Below, in pieces: positions 1-5,683 of a stretch of 5,683 nt of DNA. The position numbers and the translations under genes are program-made. This DNA comes from Deltaproteobacteria bacterium (GTDB taxonomy: Bacteria; Desulfobacterota_D; UBA1144; Nemesobacterales; N074bin48): NCBI GenBank assembly GCA_004356685.1, contig SMWS01000010.1:1-5683 (forward strand), in the 5' to 3' direction. The notes under the pieces were generated by a model, which saw only the letters and a program-made list of their open reading frames with translations, was not told the origin of the DNA and made no database searches. Each line of letters opens with the position of its first letter. Within the stretch, counting starts at the first letter, position 1.

Positions 1-348
1 AGGATCTCTCAGTATTCCTGCAGCATATTGTTCAAACAACAGCCCACTAATCACAGCAGGAATAGTGGCGATAATAATATATAAACCTAATCTCCCATAG
101 TGAAGATTAGTAAAGCTAAGTTTAAATATGCCCTGTAAAAATTCTGTAATGATAAGCTGCCAGGTTTTTCTAAAATAAATGATAATAGCAAAAAGACTTC
201 CAAAATGAAGGGCAACATTATAACTTAGGCCAGGGTCTTTCCAGGAGAAAATCCAGGGTATCAGTGCAAGGTGGGCTGTGCTGCTTATAGGAAAAAATTC
301 GGCTATGCCCTGTACTATGCCCAGTATGATAGATTGAAAAATATCCAA
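1..348 (-). CDS. uppP: Undecaprenyl-diphosphatase UppP (BacA), N-terminal 116 residues, cut by the left window edge
   Basis: This integral membrane enzyme removes a phosphate from undecaprenyl diphosphate, regenerating the lipid carrier used for peptidoglycan and other envelope polymers; its loss or overexpression alters bacitracin sensitivity. The visible part starts LDIFQSIILGIVQGIAEF and carries the family's first signature: Q13 and E17 form the (E/Q)xxxE motif, followed by PISSTAHL with S23 and H26, which align with E. coli E17, E21, S27 and H30. Further on, LHFGSLFAIIIYFRKTW (about 47-63) and a hydrophobic stretch at 87-105 fit family membrane segments. The family is usually about 260-280 residues, so over half, including the PGxSRS motif, lies outside the window. 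The start is TTG: an in-frame TAA sits two codons upstream, and AAAGGA lies six bases before the TTG. The gene begins 21 bases after uvrA ends, suggesting cotranscription. The reading frame was translated by hand and stays open to base 1. Confidence 0.93.
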   Translation of the reverse strand, partial: MDIFQSIILGIVQGIAEFFPISSTAHLALIPWIFSWKDPGLSYNVALHFGSLFAIIIYFRKTWQLIITEFLQGIFKLSFTNLHYGRLGLYIIIATIPAVISGLLFEQYAAGILRDP

Positions 349-354
349 GTCTTA

Positions 355-360
355 TCCTTT
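355..360 (-). promoter_or_regulatory. Ribosome binding site of uppP
   Basis: On the minus strand this reads AAAGGA, a good Shine-Dalgarno match, with six bases to the TTG start at 348-346. It is the clearest ribosome binding site in the window and decides the uppP start, because an in-frame TAA lies between it and the TTG. It sits in the 21-base gap after the uvrA stop, so uppP can be translated independently from a shared message. Confidence 0.75.
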
Positions 361-369
361 AGTTCAGTT

Positions 370-3177
370 TTAATGTAGCACCTTTCTTAAATATTTTGCT
401 GTATAAGACTTTTTTGATTTGATGATTATTTCTGGAGTTCCTTTTGCTACAACTCTGCCTCCTTTATCTCCCCCTTCTGGACCAAGGTCGATTATATAGT
501 CGGCACATTTTATAACATCCATGTTGTGTTCTATTACTATTACAGTGTTTCCCAAATCAACAAGTTCCTGCAGAATTTTCAGCAATTTTTTAACATCATC
601 AAAGTGAAGTCCAATTGTAGGTTCATCGAGAATGTATAATGTTTTTTTTGTTGACCTTTTTGATATTTCTTTTGAAAGCTTTATTCTCTGCGCTTCTCCG
701 CCCGAAAGTGTTGTAGCAGGTTGTCCAAGCCTTATGTATTCTAAACCTATGTTTGCCAGCACTTCTAAACTTTTCTTAATTTTTGGGATATTTTGGAAAA
801 ATCCTAATGCCTCGTTTACCGTCATATCTAACACATCAGATATTGTTTTACCTTTATAGTTTATCTGCAGTGTTTCGTCGTTGTATCTGCCACCACTGCA
901 CTGCTCACATTTTACATACACGTCTGCAAGAAAGTGCATGTCAATTTTTACTGAGCCTCCCCCTTTACAGTTTTCACATCTGCCACCGCTTACATTAAAA
1001 CTAAACCTTGCCGAACTATAACCCCTGAGCTTGGATTCTGGTAGCATTGCAAACAGTTCTCTTATACTGGAAAAAATGCCAGTGTAAGTAACCGGGTTAG
1101 ATCTCGGGGTTCTTCCTATTGGGGACTGATCGACATTAATTATCCTTTTTATTTTTTCAATTCCTATAATTTCTTTGTAACTTCCGGGCTTAATATTGCT
1201 CCGGTTTAGAGTTTTTGAAAGTGATTTATATAAAATGTCATTAATGAGCGTACTCTTACCCGATCCTGATACACCGGTTATACAATTAAATAGTCCAAGG
1301 GGAATAGAAATTTCGTCAATTTTTAGATTGTTTTCAGTAGGTTCTACTATAGTTATTGCCTCACTGTTTTGCTTTCTTCTACTGCTGGGGATATTTATTT
1401 TGAGCCTGCCAGACATATAATTCCCAGTCAGAGAATCAGGGTTTTTGTATAGATCAGAAATAGTTCCGTTATGTATAACTTCACCTCCTAATTCGCCGGC
1501 GCCCTTGCCAATATCAATAATGTGATCAGAATTTATTATCATTTCGGAGTCATGTTCTACGACTATAATAGTATTTCCTTTATCACGCAGATTTTTTAAC
1601 ATGTTTATTAGAAGCTTATTATCTTTGTGATGAAGTCCGATAGTTGGCTCGTCTAAAACATAAGTGATTCCTGTTAAATTAGAGCCGACCTGGCTTGCAA
1701 GTCTTATTCTCTGCGCTTCTCCACCCGAAAGTGTGGGAGCAGATCGATGCAGCGAGAGATAACTAAGGCCCACTTCATTTAGAAACATAAGCCTGTCAAG
1801 AATTTCGGCAATTATTCTTTTGCCAATTTGGTGGTCACGTCCGATAAGCTTGAGTTTTTTATAGAACTTCATTGAATTTAGTACTGAGAGTTTTGATAGT
1901 TCATAAATATTGTTGCCAGATATTAATATAGATAGGCTCTCTTTTCTTAGCCTTGATCCACCGCACTGCTTACAGCTTGTGGTTGTTATATATTTTGATA
2001 AAGTCTCTTTAATTTCAAATGAATTTGTTTCTTTATACCAGCTGGATAACATACCAATTATTCCAGCAAAGGTATCAAAATATTCATCGGTAAATCTTTT
2101 TTTAGTTTTTTTAAACGATATTTTTTCACCTTCTTTTCCATAGAAAATTAAATCGAGAATTTTTTTTGAATATTTATTTAGTGGCGTCCTAAGGCTGAAA
2201 TTATAGTGAAGAGAAACGCTTTGCATAATATCAAGAAAATATTTTGACTTATTCCACGGGATTATGGCTCCCTGCGAAATAGACTTATCCCAACTTTCAA
2301 CAATTAATTCAGGATCGAAAAACGTGTCGGTGCCAATTCCCTGACATTTGTCACACGCCCCATAGGGGCTGTTAAAAGAGAACAGTCTGGGGGATATTTC
2401 GGGGTAGTTCATGCCGCAGGCAGGGCATGAAAAATTTTCACTTAAAATTAGTTTTTCATCTATATCAGATTCTATTGAGACTATCCCGTCCGATCTTTTT
2501 AGCGATTCAGCCATAGCATCTCTAAGCATATCTTTAGATGATTTATTTTTAATTTCTATGACATCTATCAGTACCTCAATAGTGTGTTTTTTTTGTTTGT
2601 CTATTTTTATCTCATCATCCAGGTCATATAATTTTCCGTCAATTTTAACCTTCAAAAAACCTTGTAATCTTAGGCCGTCTAACTGTTTTTTATATTCACC
2701 TTTTCTCCCCTGTACAATGGGTGAATATATAAAGAGATACTTGTCTCTGCCCAGTCTCAATGCTTTTTCTGTCATTTGATCCAGGTTTTGAGCGCTAATT
2801 TTGACATTGCATTTATAACAGTAGGGTTTACCTATTCTTGCAAAAAGCACTCTCAGGTAATCATAAATTTCAGTAATTGTGCCAACTGTAGATCTTGGAT
2901 TTCTTAAAAATGTTTTTTGGTCTACGGATATTGAGGGTGAAAGACCCTCAATTGAATCTACATCAGGTTTATCAAGGTTTCCGGTGAATTGCCTTGCATA
3001 TGAAGATAAGGACTCCATATATCTTCTCTGTCCTTCGGCAAAAATAGTATCAAAAGCCAGCGATGATTTACCCGATCCGCTAAGACCTGTAATTACGGAT
3101 ATCCTGTTTCTGGGAATATCCACATCTATGTTTTTAAGGTTGTTTTGCCTGGCGCCTTTTATTTTAATGAAGTTCAA
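370..3177 (-). CDS. uvrA: Excinuclease ABC subunit A (UvrA), full length, 935 aa
   Basis: UvrA is the damage-sensing ATPase of nucleotide excision repair; its dimer loads UvrB onto damaged DNA in the cytoplasm. Both ABC modules look intact. Module I has Walker A GLSGSGKS at 31-38, LSGGEAQR at 483-490, Walker B VLDEPTIGLH at 507-516 and EHD with H542. Module II has GVSGSGKS at 635-642, LSGGEAQR at 824-831, LDEPTIGLH at 850-858 and H884. Zinc-binding cysteine pairs are present: C251/C254 with C275/C278, and C734/C737 with C757/C760, plus CxxC pairs at C120/C123 and C402/C405. The UvrB-binding and insertion regions are retained. The length is close to E. coli UvrA (940). The start is TTG: the N-terminus (M)NFIKIKGARQNNLKN aligns with the family, and an in-frame TAA sits five codons upstream. 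No convincing Shine-Dalgarno precedes it; the nearest AGG is 15 bases away. uppP follows after 21 bases and the C26 hydrolase precedes it by 71 bases, all on one strand. Confidence 0.98.
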   Translation of the reverse strand: MNFIKIKGARQNNLKNIDVDIPRNRISVITGLSGSGKSSLAFDTIFAEGQRRYMESLSSYARQFTGNLDKPDVDSIEGLSPSISVDQKTFLRNPRSTVGTITEIYDYLRVLFARIGKPYCYKCNVKISAQNLDQMTEKALRLGRDKYLFIYSPIVQGRKGEYKKQLDGLRLQGFLKVKIDGKLYDLDDEIKIDKQKKHTIEVLIDVIEIKNKSSKDMLRDAMAESLKRSDGIVSIESDIDEKLILSENFSCPACGMNYPEISPRLFSFNSPYGACDKCQGIGTDTFFDPELIVESWDKSISQGAIIPWNKSKYFLDIMQSVSLHYNFSLRTPLNKYSKKILDLIFYGKEGEKISFKKTKKRFTDEYFDTFAGIIGMLSSWYKETNSFEIKETLSKYITTTSCKQCGGSRLRKESLSILISGNNIYELSKLSVLNSMKFYKKLKLIGRDHQIGKRIIAEILDRLMFLNEVGLSYLSLHRSAPTLSGGEAQRIRLASQVGSNLTGITYVLDEPTIGLHHKDNKLLINMLKNLRDKGNTIIVVEHDSEMIINSDHIIDIGKGAGELGGEVIHNGTISDLYKNPDSLTGNYMSGRLKINIPSSRRKQNSEAITIVEPTENNLKIDEISIPLGLFNCITGVSGSGKSTLINDILYKSLSKTLNRSNIKPGSYKEIIGIEKIKRIINVDQSPIGRTPRSNPVTYTGIFSSIRELFAMLPESKLRGYSSARFSFNVSGGRCENCKGGGSVKIDMHFLADVYVKCEQCSGGRYNDETLQINYKGKTISDVLDMTVNEALGFFQNIPKIKKSLEVLANIGLEYIRLGQPATTLSGGEAQRIKLSKEISKRSTKKTLYILDEPTIGLHFDDVKKLLKILQELVDLGNTVIVIEHNMDVIKCADYIIDLGPEGGDKGGRVVAKGTPEIIIKSKKSYTAKYLRKVLH
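681..711 (-). repeat. Copy 2 of a 31-bp near-identical repeat inside uvrA (ABC signature of module II)
   Basis: This segment encodes TLSGGEAQRI of the second ABC module. It matches 1704-1734 at 30 of 31 bases; the only difference is g700 versus a1723, in the third base of a Gly codon. Nine of ten codons are the same, including free choices for Thr, Leu, Ser, Ala and Arg. The protein similarity comes from the ancient internal duplication in UvrA; the DNA-level identity is stronger than at the Walker motifs. Confidence 0.8.
1704..1734 (-). repeat. Copy 1 of the 31-bp near-identical repeat inside uvrA (ABC signature of module I)
   Basis: This is the partner of 681-711, 1023 bases away in the same orientation, and encodes TLSGGEAQRI of the first ABC module. 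Similarity stops abruptly on both sides: the next residue is Arg here and Lys in the other copy. Confidence 0.8.
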
Positions 3178-3248
3178 GGTAGAAAGAGTTTACCTAAAAA
3201 AAATAAAACAAATAACAGTAGTGAGTAAAAATAGGAAGAATGAATCAT
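3178..3248 (-). other. Gap between the C26 hydrolase and uvrA, no terminator seen
   Basis: These 71 bases hold the untranslated lead-in to uvrA. Read on the minus strand they are pyrimidine-rich, with a run of eight T (3203-3196) but no GC-rich stem before it, so an intrinsic terminator is not supported and readthrough into uvrA is plausible. No convincing promoter or Shine-Dalgarno is visible. Confidence 0.5.
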
Positions 3249-3944
3249 TTAATTTAAATTTAGAGCCGATTTCTGAATGAAATAGTTAAAAAGATTTGAA
3301 GAGACTTGAGTGTTTTCAAGTTCGGGATGCCACTGGACTGCCAGTACGCTTCCATCTTGAGATTCGATGCCTTCTACAATGTTGTCTTTTGATTTTGCAG
3401 AAATATTTAGCCCTTTGCCAATCTTTTTTATCGCCTGATGGTGGTAGCTGTTAACCTTAACTCGCGGTTTTTTAATGGTTTTTCTTAGGTGTGTGCCGCT
3501 TAAAATTTCAACTAAGTGAATAGAGCCCTTTCCATGATTTAGCGCTTTAGGCAGCAGTGACTGGATATCCTGGTAGAGAGAGCCGCCAAAAAATACGTTT
3601 ATACACTGCATTCCGCCGCATATTCCAAAAATTGGTATGCCGTTTTTTAGGCATTGTTCAATAACTATATATTCTGACGCGGTTCTTTCTTTGCTCATCG
3701 GGTTTAATTTTCTATGTGGTTTTTGTTTGTAGTGTTTTGGATCCATATCCCTTGAGCCTGGAATCAGTACGCCATCTATGGTATTAATCAATTCTTTAAG
3801 AACTCTTTTATTACTGTTTAAAGAGGGAATCAATATAGGTAAACCACCACGGCTTGCGATTGCTGCAGAATAAGTTTTTTCAATTCCGTAATATTTATCT
3901 TTATAGTCAGTTGTAATGCCAATTACAGGTCTACTCTGTTTCAT
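3249..3944 (-). CDS. Class I glutamine amidotransferase-like hydrolase, peptidase C26 (gamma-glutamyl-GABA hydrolase PuuD-like) family
   Basis: Family members hydrolyse gamma-glutamyl amide bonds; PuuD acts on gamma-glutamyl-GABA in putrescine breakdown. The true substrate here is unknown. Residues below are counted from an ATG at 3944-3942 (231 aa); a TTG at 3959-3957 in the same frame would add five. The sequence opens MKQSRPVIGITTD, typical of the family. The nucleophile elbow is FGICGGMQ with C109, followed by NVFFGGSLYQDI. VNSYHHQAI lies at 164-172, and QWHPE supplies the catalytic H206 and E208, so the Cys-His-Glu triad is complete. ERTASEY and the GSRDMDPKHY segment are also family-like. 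Many PuuD relatives have GICRG where this has GICGG. I favour the ATG because it puts the start just before the conserved PVIGITTD strand, but neither start has a clear Shine-Dalgarno. No polyamine or GABA genes are adjacent, so a putrescine role is not supported by context. uvrA follows 71 bases downstream on the same strand. Confidence 0.9.
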   Translation of the reverse strand: MKQSRPVIGITTDYKDKYYGIEKTYSAAIASRGGLPILIPSLNSNKRVLKELINTIDGVLIPGSRDMDPKHYKQKPHRKLNPMSKERTASEYIVIEQCLKNGIPIFGICGGMQCINVFFGGSLYQDIQSLLPKALNHGKGSIHLVEILSGTHLRKTIKKPRVKVNSYHHQAIKKIGKGLNISAKSKDNIVEGIESQDGSVLAVQWHPELENTQVSSNLFNYFIQKSALNLN

Positions 3945-4041
3945 TAGTTTTACTAACAATATTACTGTTGATATTTGATAGTAATTATTTGTTTTAAGTT
4001 AAATTATTTAATCTACTAAAAATTTAAACCAACTTTTCTGT

Positions 4042-4071
4042 TTTATAATATTATACAATTTATGAGTGCAA
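4042..4071 (-). promoter_or_regulatory. Candidate sigma70-type promoter for the hydrolase-uvrA-uppP unit
   Basis: On the minus strand a perfect TATAAT lies at 4055-4050, and TATAAA at 4047-4042 stands 18 bases from TTGCAC (4071-4066). The perfect TATAAT has only a poor -35 match at 16-18 bases, so the TTGCAC/TATAAA pair may be the better reading. Transcription from here would give a leader of very roughly 80-90 bases before the hydrolase ATG. The region is AT-rich, so chance matches are likely; placement between two codirectional genes is the main support. Confidence 0.35.
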
Positions 4072-4087
4072 CTTGCCGGTGGAGTTG
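4069..4087. repeat. Short inverted repeat CAACT-N9-AGTTG upstream of the candidate promoter
   Basis: The arms are 4069-4073 and 4083-4087, with a GC-richer 9-base centre (tgccggtgg) standing out from the AT-rich surroundings. It overlaps the candidate -35 region, where a regulator could bind as a dimer. The arms are only 5 bp and no T-run follows on the minus strand, so it does not look like a terminator. Function is unknown. Confidence 0.35.
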
Positions 4088-4144
4088 TCAGTAGTTTAAA
4101 TTAAGTGAAAGGGTGAATTCAATATAAAAATAACAAAATTTATT

Positions 4145-5683
4145 TCACACTAAAACACTATCTAACGTAAATCTGAGATCTTCTATAGTATAAGGTTTTT
4201 TTATAACTCCCTTAAATCCAAACTTTTTATATTCCGACATTACGGGGTCATTGGAATAACCACTGCATATAACTGCATTTATATTTGGATCGATGCTAAT
4301 TAACTTATCTATAGTCTCTTTGCCTCCCATTCCGCCGGGTACTGTCAGATCTAGTACAACTAAATCATAAGGGCTACTGCTCTTTAATAATTTCTTATAT
4401 TCTCTAACGGTTTCAGCCCCTTCAGCTGTTGGATATATCTCAAACCCAAGCTTTTTTAGAATGTTACATAGAGCATCTCTAACATCATCATCATCCATTA
4501 CCAGGACTTTTCCTGAATATTTTTTGTTCATACCCTTCTTATGATTGGTTTGAATAGGTTCACTTATATTAACTGCAGGAAGTGTAATAGAGATTTTTGT
4601 ACCTCTTTGAACTAAAGATTTAATCTCAATGTTTCCCTGATGCTTTTTAATTATTGAGTACACTGTTGTAAGCCCCAGACCACTGCCAGCCTGCTTTGTG
4701 GTAAAATAAGGATCAAAAACTTTGTTCATATACTTGTCCTGTATGCCTGTGCCGGAATCAAGTATTTCAATAAGTATAGATTTGTTATTAACAGAACCAT
4801 TAGTACCATTAGAAGAGGGCTGATTTTTAGCAGCCAAATAAATAAACCCTCCATCGGGCATTGATTGAATGGAATTTATTACTAAATTATTAATTACCTG
4901 ACTGATTTGTCCTTTGTCGGCTTCGATTTGCCAGAGACCATCCTGAATATCAAATTTACATTTACATTTAGAACCTCTAGACGAAAATTCTGCTGATTCT
5001 ACGATTAATTCCGAGAGATCAATAATTTGCTTTACTGGTTCACCGCCTTTGGAAAAAGTGAGAAGCTGTTGAGTAATGTTTTGAGCCTGAATACAGGCTT
5101 TTTCGGAGTTCTCTAGTTTTTTGTATGCATCATTATCACGAGGAACTTCTATTTTTGCGAGTGCGATATTACCCAATATGGATGTTAGATAATTATTGAA
5201 ATCGTGGGCGAGCCCTCCTGCTAATATGCCTATGGAATCCATTTTTTGTGTATGGAGGAGTTCTTCTTCATGCTTTTTCCTTTCAGTTATATCCATTGCT
5301 AATACGTAAAATCCTAGAATATTCCCATTGGTTTTATGTGGTATTAGTTTCGCGTTAACATATCTTTCTCCATGTTCGGGATGGTATAGAGAATGCTCAA
5401 TTTCTAGTTTTTCACCATTTAAAACTTTGTGGAAATTCTTTTCCATCATTGAAAACATTTTATTCCCATGAATTTCTTTAACATGTTTTCCTGTGAAATC
5501 TTCCATTTTTATCCCAAACCAGGTTTCATAGTATTTATTTACATATTCATAATGGAGTTCTGAATTTATATAAGATATAAAAACAGGCAGGCCATCGGCT
5601 ATTAATCTTAATTGATGTTCACTTGCCTCTAAGGCCTCCTGCGCCCTTTTCATTTCTGAAATGTCTTCTACAACACCTATTAC
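4145..5683 (-). CDS. PAS hybrid sensor histidine kinase with C-terminal receiver domain, 5' end beyond the right window edge
   Basis: This is the C-terminal 512 residues of a two-component hybrid kinase that autophosphorylates on His and passes phosphate to its own receiver Asp. The frame stays open to base 5683: the ten codons before the Met at 5653 read VIGVVEDISE, the usual end of a PAS/PAC domain, so that Met is internal. Counting from it as 1: PAS about 14-125 (ends VLAMDITERKKHEEEL); HisKA with phosphoacceptor H150 in GGLAHDFNN; HATPase with N260 in NLVINSIQSM, D299 in DSGTGI, FDPYFTTK at 313-320 and GSGLGL at 323-328; a polar linker about 361-380; receiver about 381-502 with D387/D388, phosphoacceptor D435, S464 and K486 in IKKPYT. 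All catalytic motifs look intact. No membrane segment is visible here, though one could lie upstream. The stop is TGA at 4147-4145. The signal sensed and the partner are unknown; the receiver has no fused output domain, so another protein probably takes the signal on. The adjacent operon shows no functional link. Confidence 0.95.
   Translation of the reverse strand, partial: VIGVVEDISEMKRAQEALEASEHQLRLIADGLPVFISYINSELHYEYVNKYYETWFGIKMEDFTGKHVKEIHGNKMFSMMEKNFHKVLNGEKLEIEHSLYHPEHGERYVNAKLIPHKTNGNILGFYVLAMDITERKKHEEELLHTQKMDSIGILAGGLAHDFNNYLTSILGNIALAKIEVPRDNDAYKKLENSEKACIQAQNITQQLLTFSKGGEPVKQIIDLSELIVESAEFSSRGSKCKCKFDIQDGLWQIEADKGQISQVINNLVINSIQSMPDGGFIYLAAKNQPSSNGTNGSVNNKSILIEILDSGTGIQDKYMNKVFDPYFTTKQAGSGLGLTTVYSIIKKHQGNIEIKSLVQRGTKISITLPAVNISEPIQTNHKKGMNKKYSGKVLVMDDDDVRDALCNILKKLGFEIYPTAEGAETVREYKKLLKSSSPYDLVVLDLTVPGGMGGKETIDKLISIDPNINAVICSGYSNDPVMSEYKKFGFKGVIKKPYTIEDLRFTLDSVLV

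Larger units (their letters stand above)
4021..4102. repeat. 9-bp inverted repeat flanking the candidate promoter
   Basis: aatttaaac at 4021-4029 is the exact reverse complement of gtttaaatt at 4094-4102, with 64 bases between. The arms are almost all A/T, so a chance origin is quite possible. They bracket the candidate promoter and the CAACT/AGTTG repeat. Confidence 0.35.
3945..4144. other. AT-rich intergenic region between the kinase and the C26 hydrolase
   Basis: This stretch holds the end of the kinase transcript and the likely control region of the hydrolase-uvrA-uppP unit. It contains a perfect 12-base palindrome, tataatattata (4044-4055), the CAACT/AGTTG repeat and the long-spaced 9-bp repeat. 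No small ORF with family resemblance, tRNA or strong GC-rich terminator hairpin is visible. If the TTG at 3959 is the hydrolase start, its last 15 bases are coding. Confidence 0.5.

Noticed and set aside
3196..3209. T-rich run on the minus strand as an intrinsic terminator after the hydrolase
   Set aside because: No complementary GC-rich stem precedes the T run.
2879..3280. Plus-strand open frame of 133 codons
   Set aside because: It lies almost entirely antisense to the conserved N-terminal part of uvrA and resembles no known family; it is a shadow of the real gene. The same holds for the plus-strand frames at 632-859, 783-998, 1196-1420, 1910-2143 and 2411-2779.
3957..3959. TTG as the start of the C26 hydrolase
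   Set aside because: It is possible but gives five extra residues (MLVKL) before the family-typical MKQSRPVIGITTD, and has no better ribosome binding site than the ATG at 3944-3942. Not excluded, since TTG starts occur elsewhere in the window.
4105..4148. Hairpin gtgaaa / tttcac just after the kinase stop as a terminator
   Set aside because: The arms are only 6 bp, the loop is 32 bases, and no T run follows on the minus strand.
4528..4530. Internal ATG (in GMNKKYSGKV) as a separate start for a free receiver protein
   Set aside because: A GAAGGG-like motif is present but only about two bases from the ATG, too close for a usual ribosome binding site. Linker plus receiver in one frame is normal for hybrid kinases.
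1..5683. Mobile element, CRISPR array, tRNA/rRNA gene or defence system
   Set aside because: I found no transposase or integrase motifs, spaced direct repeats, tRNA-like cloverleaf or defence-associated domains; all substantial coding sequence is explained by four well-known families.

Overview
All four genes in this window lie on the minus strand and read from right to left. From high to low coordinates they are: the 3' part of a PAS hybrid sensor histidine kinase, a class I glutamine amidotransferase-like hydrolase of the peptidase C26 (PuuD-like) family, a full-length excinuclease ABC subunit A (uvrA), and the 5' part of an undecaprenyl-diphosphatase (uppP/bacA). Coding density is high. 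The largest gap is 185-200 bases, between the kinase and the hydrolase. I see no RNA genes, insertion sequences, CRISPR arrays or attachment sites.

The DNA is clearly AT-rich by eye, with many A/T third positions. The kinase (GLAHDFNN H-box, a receiver ending in IKKPYT, an upstream PAS/PAC end reading VVEDISE) resembles the multi-PAS hybrid kinases common in Deltaproteobacteria (Desulfobacterota) and similar Gram-negative lineages. A low-GC bacterium of that kind fits, but no gene here is a decisive taxonomic marker, so the assignment is tentative. TTG start codons recur: uvrA and uppP have no other reasonable start, and the hydrolase has a possible TTG five codons ahead of its ATG. Shine-Dalgarno motifs are weak or absent except before uppP.

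Layout: 1-348 uppP (runs off the left edge); 349-369 a 21-base gap carrying the uppP ribosome binding site; 370-3177 uvrA; 3178-3248 a 71-base T-rich (in the reading direction) gap; 3249-3944 (or 3959) the C26 hydrolase; then an AT-rich intergenic region up to 4144 with a candidate promoter and short inverted repeats; 4145-5683 the kinase, open to the right edge.

The hydrolase, uvrA and uppP could share one transcript starting in the intergenic region, with uvrA-uppP the most tightly packed pair. Their functions (gamma-glutamyl compound hydrolysis, DNA damage recognition, lipid carrier recycling for the cell wall) show no obvious common pathway. The kinase is probably a separate unit whose promoter and N-terminus lie outside the window. 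I found no evidence of a novel system. The most useful observations are about gene boundaries, start codons, the intergenic control region and a near-identical DNA segment repeated inside uvrA.
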